DNA from: Inonotus obliquus
Taxonomy: Eukaryota > Basidiomycota > Agaricomycetes > Hymenochaetales > Hymenochaetaceae
DNA length: 64,000 nucleotides
Assembly (NCBI GenBank): GCA_032164295.1
Contig: JAJHTX010000007.1
Coordinates: forward strand, 372,001 to 436,000
Direction of reading: 5' to 3'
Below, piece by piece: positions 56,613 through 64,000 of this stretch (positions within the stretch are counted from its first letter, which is position 1; each line of letters begins with the position of its first letter). The notes beneath the pieces are model-generated. The model was not told the origin of the DNA and ran no database searches. It saw nothing but the letters and a program-made list of their open reading frames with translations. The translations under genes were made by a program, and so were the position numbers.

Positions 56613-58644
56613 ATGCGACAACGCACATTTGATCTATTCGCGTTACTCGACGTCCTATGTCTCGTGTACGCAGTTCATGCAACTTCAATCCCGTTCGAAG
56701 TATGGCAGGGTCCGTCCAAGTTTGAAGTGGCGCCTCCGCGAGGTTATGGAAGTGGTGATGATCGGCTGGGGAAGAGAGCGCCGATTAGTGTGAGGAATAT
56801 CGCGAATTCGGTGTACGTTAGTAATATCACGCTGGGAGGTTCAACGACTGTTCCGGTGTTGCTTGATACTGGAAGGTGAGTCTTACGCAAGTGTTTTCTC
56901 TGAGAGAGGTTGAATGGTCTCTAGTTCGGACCTGTGGGTCACGGGAAGTGTGCCGGGTGCTGTAGACTCGAATAAGGCTGTTGAGCTTACTTACGCAGTG
57001 GGGAAAGCTACTGGTATGTCGTTTCAGTACAGCCAAAGGAAAGTATAAGCTGAACAGTCCGTAGGAGATATATTCTTTGCTGATATGACATTTGGAGATC
57101 ATACCGTAGACGACCAAGCCTTCTGTAAGAAACCAAGAAGCTTGTGACCTTTGATACCGTTTCTTATATGATTGGATGCTTTTCTTGTAGTGCTTGTAAA
57201 CGACACATCTACATTCACTGCAGACATTGCCTCGCAAGGTTATAGAGGTCTCATTGGCCTTGGCCCAAACTCCGGGTCACTCATACGTGACAAGTTAGAC
57301 CGAAAGGATACTTCAGGCGACGCTACGCTTGACCGAATCTTCCAAGTGAATCAAACCGACGGGACATACATCACATTCCTCCTTGACCGAAAAAATGACC
57401 AAGGCAATAACGTTACGGGTACCTTCACCATTTCCGAAATCGTATCTGGATACGAAAGCATCACGAGTCAACCCAAGTTGCCGATTTTCAAAGTTCATGA
57501 GTTGACGGACAGGGACCAGCATTGGCAAATGTACACTGACCTGAATGGAGTGATAGGACCGGATGGGGAGGTCATTACGGCTAAATCGATTGTTCCTAAG
57601 GCGTCGAAGGGCCAGCTCGTCGCTGTCGTCGATTCTGGATTCACATTCCCGCAAGTCCCACGTGAAATGTCCGATGCGATCTATGGACGCGTCCAAGGTG
57701 CGGAATGGAATACGGAAAACCAGGTGTGGACGATACCTTGCGGACAGTTGCTCAATATCACGTTCAAATTTGGTGGTGTGGACTTCCCCGTCCATCCACT
57801 CGATACGTCCTCCAGTGATTTTGGACTAACGAATTCCAAGGGGGACAAAGTCTGTGTGGGTACTTTCCAACCGATTACCACTGCGTTTAGTTTGTTGGGA
57901 GAGTATGACATTATCTTGGGCATGTCTTTCCGTACGTTGCATCCCATTTCTTTTAGGTTTTTCTGCTGACTATCACTTTCTTTGTCAGTCCGTAACACAT
58001 ACACGCTGATCGACCTAGGCAACTTCGTCAGCGGCTCTTCCAAATCTACAGGTGACGGCTTCATCCAACTTCTCTCCCTCACAGACGTCCAAAACGCGCA
58101 CGACGATTTCGTACAAGCACGCTTGGGCGGGGTAGATACATCAGGCGACGCGCAATACAACCTCCTACCTGCATCCGAAGGCCAGAAATCCCCACAATCT
58201 TCTGCAGAAAGAAAAGCTCATCTAGCTGCAAAGGTGTTGAGTAGATGGCCATACATACTGATGGGATGTCTGTTAGGTGTGGGATTGATTGTGGGATACA
58301 TCATTTGGAGGTGCTGCTGTAGGAAGAGATGTCAAGAGAGGAAGAAGGCTAACGCGAAAGCCGCTGCTATTGGAAATGGATCGGGGATGGGTCATGGGGG
58401 ATTGGGCAGCAGGTTGAGTGTGGGTATGCAGATGAATGCCCTGAAGGGAGGAGCCGGTGGCAATGCGACGTATCATCCACTGAAGGACTATGCGGCTTCG
58501 CCGTCCCCGTCGACTTCGAATGTGAATCAGCCGTATGGATATGGTGGTCAGGGACAAGATTATCAACAACAACAGCAGCAACAGCAGCAGTATTACCACG
58601 AGCAACAGCATCCACAGTCGTATCATTCGGGATACAGAGTGTGA
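56613..58644 (+). CDS. Membrane-anchored pepsin-type aspartic protease (family A1)
   Basis: Secretory-pathway endopeptidase. ATG 56613 opens a signal peptide (FALLDVLCLVYAVHA). After a short propeptide ending KRAP (a dibasic, kexin-like site) the mature enzyme begins VYVSNITLGGSTTVPVLLDTG. The first catalytic motif DTGSSDLWV is created by splicing at 56875; the second is VVDSGFTF. The family strands GLIGLGPNSGS, EYDIILGMSF and the final RNTYTLIDLGNF are present. Beyond the domain are a membrane helix (YILMGCLLGVGLIVGYIIW), a Cys/Lys/Arg stop-transfer (RCCCRKRCQERKK) and a ~90-residue cytoplasmic tail, Gly/Ser-rich then poly-Gln, ending YHSGYRV. A yapsin-like surface enzyme is likely, though anchored by a helix, not GPI. 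A copy of the tail lies at 62384-62790. Confidence 0.9.
58564..58592 (+). repeat. CAA/CAG repeat encoding poly-Gln in the protease tail
   Basis: A run of about nine glutamine codons, mixed CAA and CAG, inside the coding region. It is absent from the duplicated tail at 62395-62578. Confidence 0.85.
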
Positions 58645-59469
58645 AATTGAGCTTGTTATGTTGATATTGCGGGTCATGGGGCGATGTTCGTGTTCATGCT
58701 AGTGCTAAGCTGGACTAAGCTGCCTTACTTTCGATCGTATTTTGTTCCTCCTTCCATTCCCGAGTCTTCCCCCTCCTTTCTCTGCCGACTATCTCTAGCC
58801 AACCCCTTTGCTTTTCTTGCGCTTGTTTCGAGACGAGGACGCTCTGTGTACGGGATTGTATTATATACATATACTGTTGGACATAATACCATCTTTAAAT
58901 GAGGAAAAAGAATTTTATCAGTCTCGTTATCGTCTCACTCTTGCTTACCTAATGACATGTTGTATGTATGTGCGGTGTTTTGAAGCGGAGCTCCAATTAC
59001 TCATCATTGTATGAATATCGTATGACCCGTTACCTCGACTGTTTCTCACTTCTTATCACCGCAAACGCACAACTCCAAATTTTGGACGCCAAGAAAGCTC
59101 CCCGGCCTTGCAAGGATAAATTGTCGATTCTCTTGGGTGAGGTACGCGTTCTCTTCTGCTCGACAGGAGCATCAGAATTCAATTGCTTGAGGTTTGGTCA
59201 CTCCTGGGAGTTCCTTTGAAGTACCGCCCACATCATAGAAGAGGAACGATCTATTTGATGTGGATGCTCATACTGGTGATCGCCGTTGTAAGTTATCTGA
59301 CTCTGAGTCGCACGGTGCTCGATAAAACATGGCAAAGGATCCCTCTGCATTCGCATCACCTCTGTCCACCAACTACGATCTTTGAGAAGGCAGTCGAGTA
59401 TCGAGCATCAGCGATCCTTGCTGATCTGATCCAACTCCGAAGGTAAGAACTTGTTAGGCTCTTATTTGC
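58645..59469. other. Spacer between protease and first BTB gene
   Basis: Contains the protease 3' region, of which parts recur downstream: the stretch at ~58680-59010 resembles 62600-62780, and an element near 58838-58895 recurs at ~60623-60665 and ~62175-62230. Short frames at 58968-59219 and 59183-59446 may be untranslated leader or 5' exons of the BTB gene; not resolved. Confidence 0.4.
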
Positions 59470-60429
59470 ATGCTGAGTTTAATACAACCGGAAGACATGG
59501 ATGACGGACAGGTTTCGCCGCCACCACAAGTACCTGAGGGGAAGGATAACGACAACAATGAAGCTTCAACCGTCAGCACTGTACCCAGTACATTCAAAGA
59601 TCCAGATGCCGACATAATCATTCGAACATCCGATGAAGTCGATTTTCGCGTCTTCAAGATCATACTCGGTACCGTATCACCCGTCTTCAAGACCATGTTC
59701 TTTCTACCACAACCAATCAAGTCGAAGGGAAAAGACGACAAGCCCGATTCAGTACCTGTGGTCCCCGTTTCCGAAACCAGTGCCGCGTTCAATTTGCTAC
59801 TACAGCTTTGTTATCCCATGGACTCGGAGCCTCCTCAGCTCGACGATTCGGATGTTTCACTCATCGGCGAAGTCCTTGCTGCAGCGTTGAAATACGAAAT
59901 CAAATCAGCGACAGCGATCGCTAAAAAGGCATTACGAGCTCGCGCAGAGAAGAGTCATGAAGATGCGATAGCTGCGTATTCGATTGCGTGTCATCTGAAA
60001 CAGGAAGATGATGCTCGTGCGACTGCGATAACATGCCTCAAGTGGCCTTTTCCGGGTCCTATGATTCCACAGCTTGGGATGATCTCAGGCTTAGACCATT
60101 ATGCCTTAGCGCATTTTCATAAGGACGCCTGTGCCAAGATGAAAATTTTATTTGGTGGAAAGACGTACGATTTCATGACCAAGACTTGCGCTGGGATTAT
60201 TCCTGAAGATCACTCCTGCCTTGGACGCAAGATATTGAACTACGCAGCGGTCAAGTTATATGTACCTAGCTGGTGGGATTCTTCGATGGAAAAACTTGAA
60301 GTCGCATTTCGAGTTGCACCGTTCGACACGTCTAAACTTTCGCTTCCAACACTCGCACCTCAATTACTAGAGACAAACTGCAGCACGTGCAGGGAACAGG
60401 CCTTGAATGGGTGGGAGAAGACGAGGTGA
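59470..60429 (+). CDS. BTB/POZ-domain protein, copy 1
   Basis: A 319-residue uninterrupted frame. The BTB fold starts FKDPDADIIIRTSDEVDFRVFKIILGTVSPVFKTMF (the usual D-x-x-hydrophobic entry and the H/K-x-x-L-S-P-V-F motif) and continues LLLQLCYP and VLAAALKYEI, followed by a helical part (KKALRARAEKSHEDAIAAYSIACHLKQEDDARATAITCLKWP) and a Cys-containing C-terminus (ETNCSTCREQALNGWEKTR). This BTB type is expanded in agaricomycetes and in other systems works in protein-protein interaction, for example as a cullin-3 adaptor; its role here is unknown. Relative to copy 2 it ends ~20 codons early at a TGA exactly where an AGGTGAGG donor-like string arose. Confidence 0.82.
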   Translation: MLSLIQPEDMDDGQVSPPPQVPEGKDNDNNEASTVSTVPSTFKDPDADIIIRTSDEVDFRVFKIILGTVSPVFKTMFFLPQPIKSKGKDDKPDSVPVVPVSETSAAFNLLLQLCYPMDSEPPQLDDSDVSLIGEVLAAALKYEIKSATAIAKKALRARAEKSHEDAIAAYSIACHLKQEDDARATAITCLKWPFPGPMIPQLGMISGLDHYALAHFHKDACAKMKILFGGKTYDFMTKTCAGIIPEDHSCLGRKILNYAAVKLYVPSWWDSSMEKLEVAFRVAPFDTSKLSLPTLAPQLLETNCSTCREQALNGWEKTR

Positions 60430-61016
60430 GGGATCGTTGCATATATGAGAGAAAGCTTCGACAAGGTTCACTTGAGTGGTTCCAAAGTTCTCAAGTAATC
60501 TGGCTGACATATATGATAGGTCGAACTTAAACTTTCCTGGATTTCACAACCGACTGTATCGTGAAATAGATAGACTGATCAGAGGCATCATTTTTCTAAG
60601 ACCATCATTTTCTTGACTTCATCCGAGACGGGATTGTATCCTGTACATACACTGTTGGACCACTTCTAAATTTCAAAGACCCGTCTCTCAGACTCATTGC
60701 TGCCTTGCCGCATTCCCCTTCCTTAGTTTCGAAATTCCGACTTGAGTTTTTATTTTCTTTGTGGCGGGTCGTATACGGATGGACGAGGTATTGACTCAAG
60801 GGGAAAATGTGGTTCTGTTCGGCATTGCCCAGACCAGCACGTGCTCCATTGGTCTTTGTTTGTTTTTGAAGCCACCTAGAAACTACGATCCTCCTTGAAC
60901 GCGGACACCAAGTGTCGTCCAGCTATTCTTCGACTTCTCTGCAAAGTAGCCGTGAAGGTAGGATCCTTTGTTGGCTCAAACTTACATGCACTAAAAGTTC
61001 ATGATTACTGACAGAT
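60430..61016. other. Spacer between the two BTB genes
   Basis: Retains a remnant of the last exon shared with copy 2 (TAG|GTCGAACTT near 60519), a recurring ~45 bp element at ~60623-60665, and a 5' leader region similar to that of copy 1. No ORF. Confidence 0.45.
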
Positions 61017-62055
61017 ATGCCAGCGGCAATGCCAAACTCGCCATCGCAAGTATCTATCAATGGCTGTGAAACCTTGGTTACTGAGACCATGTCCGGTCTA
61101 TTCCAAGACCCAGATGCCGACATAATCATTCGAACATCCGATGAAGTCGATTTTCGCGTCTACAAGGTCATCCTCGGCATCGCATCGCCTGTCTTCAAGA
61201 CTATATTTACTCTGCCGCAACCAGTAAAGTCGGAGGGAAAAGTCGACAATCCCGATTCAGTACCTGTGGTTCCCATTTCCGAGTCCAGTTCCGCGATCGA
61301 TTTGTTGCTACAATTTTGTTATCCCGTGGAGCCTCCTCAACTGGACGATTCGGGTGTTTCACTCATCGGCGAAGTACTTGCTGCCGCCATGAAATACGAA
61401 ATTAAAGCAGCGACAGGAATCGCTAAAAAAGCATTACGAGCTTGCGCAGAGAACAGCCATGAAGATGCGATAGCTGCGTATTCGATTGCGTGTCATCTGA
61501 AACAGGAAGATGATGCTCGTGCAACTGCGATAACATGCCTCAAGTGGCCTTTTCCGGGTCCTATGATTCCCCAGCTTGGGTTGATCTCAGGTTTAGACCA
61601 TAACGCCTTAGCGCATTTTCATAAGGATGCCTGTGCCAAGATAAGCAATGCGTTTGGTGGAAAGTTGTACGATTTCGTGACCAAGACCTGTGCTGGAATT
61701 ATTCCTGAAGATCACGTCTGCCTCGGACGCAAGGCAATACTTTGCGAGAATGGAAACTCAGTCGAGATGGTGTATGTACCTAAATGGTGGGATTTATCGA
61801 TGGATGAATTCAATGACGTATTTCGCGTTGCGCCATTCGACATTGCAAAACTCTCACTGGCAACACTTGCACCTCGATTACTGGAGACTACCTGCCGCAC
61901 GTGTACAGGAAAGGTCCTACGTGGGTGGGAAGAGACGAGAGAAAAGTTCAATGCATATATGAGAGAAAAGCTCGACGAGGTAAGTTTCCAGCTTTTATCT
62001 TGAATAAAACTGGCTTACATACTCATAGGTCGAACTTGCACTTTCCTGGACTTAA
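61017..62055 (+). CDS. BTB/POZ-domain protein, copy 2
   Basis: Two exons (61017-61979 and 62029-62055) give 329 residues ending VELALSWT. It closely resembles copy 1 throughout (FQDPDADIIIRTSDEVDFRVYKVILGIASPVFKTIF; KWPFPGPMIPQLGLISGLDHNALAHFHKDACAK; LETTCRTCTGKVLRGWEETREKF), with identical DNA over long blocks, which indicates a recent tandem duplication. An AG lies two bases before the ATG, so an upstream non-coding exon is possible. It keeps the complete C-terminus that copy 1 lacks, so this is the better guide to the ancestral protein. Confidence 0.85.
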
Positions 62056-62383
62056 ACATTGTACTGGAACTACATGCAAAATCGAATGAAAAGTCTTGCG
62101 TCATTCCAATATTCTCCCTCCCTCACGACACCAACCTATTCTAGATCACCCTTTGCTCTTAATGGATATAATCCGAGGCGAGGATACTGTGTACTGGATT
62201 ATGTCTTGTTCATACATTGCTGGATATAGGCACCACTTATGAAATGCAAAAATCATCTCAGGTACAGACTCACGGGTGACTTACTATGTTCTCCTTCCTT
62301 CCTTTCGAAATGCCTATTCGAAGAATTGTTTCTGGCATTGTGATCGATCGTATGGACTCATTCTGTCAGGAATTACCAGACCA
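62056..62383. other. Spacer downstream of BTB copy 2
   Basis: Holds another copy of the recurring element (62175-62230). No ORF. Confidence 0.45.
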
Positions 62384-62790
62384 GAGGGAGAAGCTTGCGC
62401 AAATGCGACGTATCATCCGCTGAAGGACTATGCGGCTTCACCGTCTCCGTCGACTTCAAATTCGGAACAACCGTACGGATATGGTGGTCAGGGACAAGAT
62501 CATCAATATTCAGCAACATCAACTTCAACTTCATTATCATCACTAGCATCAGAATCCGCCGTCGTATCATTTGGGTGAAATAGAGCTTGATAGTGCGGAC
62601 CATGGGGCGATGTTCGTGTTCATGCTAAGCTGGACTAAGCTGCTTTGCCGTCCTTCCATTAATAATAATAATAATATTCCTGAGCTTTTCGCTCTTGCTT
62701 ACCTAATGATTTTTTCTTCGGACCTATGTAAGCTGTTTTGAAGCGGAGCTCCGATTACCCATCATCGCACGACTCCATCGGGAAAAATTC
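62384..62790 (+). pseudogene. Orphan copy of the aspartic protease tail and 3' region
   Basis: Reads ATYHPLKDYAASPSPSTSN and QPYGYGGQGQD in frame, as in the protease at ~58465-58560, with near-identical DNA, then diverges before the poly-Gln run (SATSTSTSLSSLASES) and stops at 62576-62578. The downstream DNA (GATGTTCGTGTTCATGCTAAGC; GTTTTGAAGCGGAGCTCC) also matches the protease 3' region. No protease domain is present, so it cannot encode an enzyme. Confidence 0.85.
62661..62675 (+). repeat. (AAT)5 microsatellite
   Basis: Five AAT units in the copied protease 3' region; absent from the corresponding stretch after 58740. Confidence 0.85.
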
Positions 62791-63399
62791 CAGCAGTAGC
62801 CTTGGGTCATGTAAGCGGCATATATGGTATATCGGGTATGAAAGATGTAGAAGAGTCGACAGTGTACCTCGAATCTCGTAAGTTACTAAAAGTGGCTGTC
62901 AGGCGGCATCGAAATGTTGAGATATGGAAGATTGGCAAGTGAATATATGCATGTACATGAACGATTGACTCTGATATAATGCTGAAAGAGTTGACAGTGG
63001 ACCTCAAATCTGACAAGTTATTAGCAGTCTCGCAAATTTATGAAATGGATATAATAATTTATAAGGTACTGAAAGTTGTTGTATGTTTGAATATATCCTA
63101 TGATAATTCGAAAGTCATTTCATTGCTTGCACACCACTATATGTAAGTCTGAGAGCATCATCGTATTTCAGTATCAAAAGCACATCGAGTCGTCTTATTA
63201 CTTGATTACGAGGTTACGAGGCTCACACTTGAAGTTGTTAGGACGGATGAGGTGGCGGTGCATGCTCGAGGCCTGTTCTCACGAAGGTCATCTGGGGGAC
63301 AACCTCTACTGCATCTTGAGGGGAGAGTACACAGTCACCGGCGACGTACGTCTAAGGTGGATGACCTTGAGTAATGTACACGTCTAGGAACAGTATACG
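62791..63399. other. Non-coding stretch with a diverged 43-bp direct repeat
   Basis: No supported gene. 62851-62893 and 62986-63028 are direct copies (34 of 43 positions identical by eye). The 95-codon frame at 63100-63387 has no recognisable motif. Confidence 0.5.
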
Positions 63400-63400
63400 A

Positions 63401-63485
63401 CTAAGACGTCGTGGTGGTAAGTAGATTGAATAAACTAAGTAAGTACAAGAGAGGAATACCTAAGATGTCGTGGTGGTAAGTAGAT
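63401..63485 (+). repeat. 26-bp direct repeat pair
   Basis: CTAAGA(C/T)GTCGTGGTGGTAAGTAGAT occurs at 63401-63426 and 63460-63485 with one difference, 59 bp apart. Confidence 0.85.
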
Positions 63486-64000
63486 GTTAGAAAACGCTCG
63501 CCCTAAAGGGACTATACAGTAACCACAGTAGGACGGTCCGCAGTGTTACGGGTTCGGCGATGCTTTTCTAAGAGTTTCCGGAGCCTACTCGGTTTTCACA
63601 AGCAGGGCAGATTCCCAAGTATACTAAGCGTTGCCTCGGACGCTCTCGTTTAACTAATCAAGTCGGGCCTCAACCTTGTTGACAGGCTAGTAGGACAAGT
63701 ACCCAGCTAAACCGGTAGGTTGCCGTTCGCAAGCTTCTCTAGTCGGTGGGCGACTAATCAATCGTTCCACGCCGTAGAGTAAGAGAGGTTAAGCAGATTA
63801 GGTGGTCTTCAGATTAGAAGCTAGATGCCTAAGAGGACTCGATGGACAAGACGATCGAAAGAAAGATGGGGAGCTACGGTCTAAGTCTACAACTATTTAT
63901 ACCTTTTCCTCATGTTGTGGACGGACCACTTCCTACGCTCCGTAGTTCCTACTCTCGATCTGATTCGTTGTTCTAGCTTCCAAACTCGTCTGGTAATTCC
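63484..64000. mobile_element. Possible LTR retrotransposon terminal region, cut by the window edge
   Basis: The second 26-bp repeat, purine-rich, leads directly into TGTTAGAAAACG at 63484, which is how a polypurine tract meets the TG end of an LTR. The next ~520 bp have no ORF and a TATTTATACC box near 63895, as an LTR promoter would. No integrase or reverse-transcriptase coding is visible, and the matching LTR end would be outside the window, so this is weak. Confidence 0.25.

Noticed and set aside
1..64000. tRNA, rRNA and CRISPR features
   Set aside because: No B-box/cloverleaf pattern, rRNA-like block or regularly spaced repeat-spacer array was seen on reading; the sequence is fungal nuclear DNA. 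A tRNA scan could still find a split or diverged gene.

Overview
The window is nuclear DNA of a filamentous basidiomycete, almost certainly an agaricomycete mushroom-type fungus. Genes lie on both strands, are cut by many short introns of about 45-70 nt, use the standard code, and include families largely confined to Agaricomycetes (DUF6533, DUF6593). Nearly all products are eukaryotic housekeeping proteins. I saw no bacterial, plasmid or phage feature.

Layout. 0-8 kb: the tail of a membrane-type protein, then ARP6 (-), a TANGO2/NRDE protein (+) and a Zn2Cys6 transcription factor (-). 8-20.8 kb: a gene-poor stretch with relic exons, a 14-exon base-exchange phosphatidylserine synthase (+, 12.8-14.9 kb), and an inverted decayed copy of ARP6 that still has its introns (16.95-18.8 kb). 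20.8-29 kb: mitochondrial glycerol-3-phosphate dehydrogenase (+), a 10-exon cytochrome P450 (-) and a 15-exon DUF6533 seven-helix protein (+). 29.7-42 kb: a dense housekeeping run of MRT4 (-), deoxyhypusine hydroxylase (+), a coiled-coil protein (-), two tandem DUF6593 genes (-), ESCRT-II SNF8 (-) and importin-7/Nmd5 (+). 42-49 kb: a decayed ORF, a secreted S9 prolyl-oligopeptidase-type peptidase (-) and a Q/P-rich hypothetical protein (+). 49.5-56.2 kb: a tandem segmental duplication carrying two complete TAF6 genes (-), each divergent from a DCTN4 start (+); only the right DCTN4 is intact. 56.6-62.8 kb: a membrane-anchored aspartic protease, two tandem BTB/POZ genes, and an orphan copy of the protease tail. 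63-64 kb: repeat-rich DNA, possibly the edge of an LTR element.

Two themes stand out. First, local duplication followed by decay: ARP6 pseudogene, TAF6-DCTN4, DUF6593 pair, BTB-protease block. Second, unusual splicing: several introns need a GC rather than a GT donor to keep frame (ARP6, phosphatidylserine synthase, P450, and both first introns of the right TAF6 copy, where the left copy has GT at the same sites), and several microexons of 8-16 nt encode key parts of proteins. The genes do not form one pathway. Two adjacent divergent genes, MRT4 and DOHH, both serve translation, and CACGTG boxes recur in the promoter gaps.
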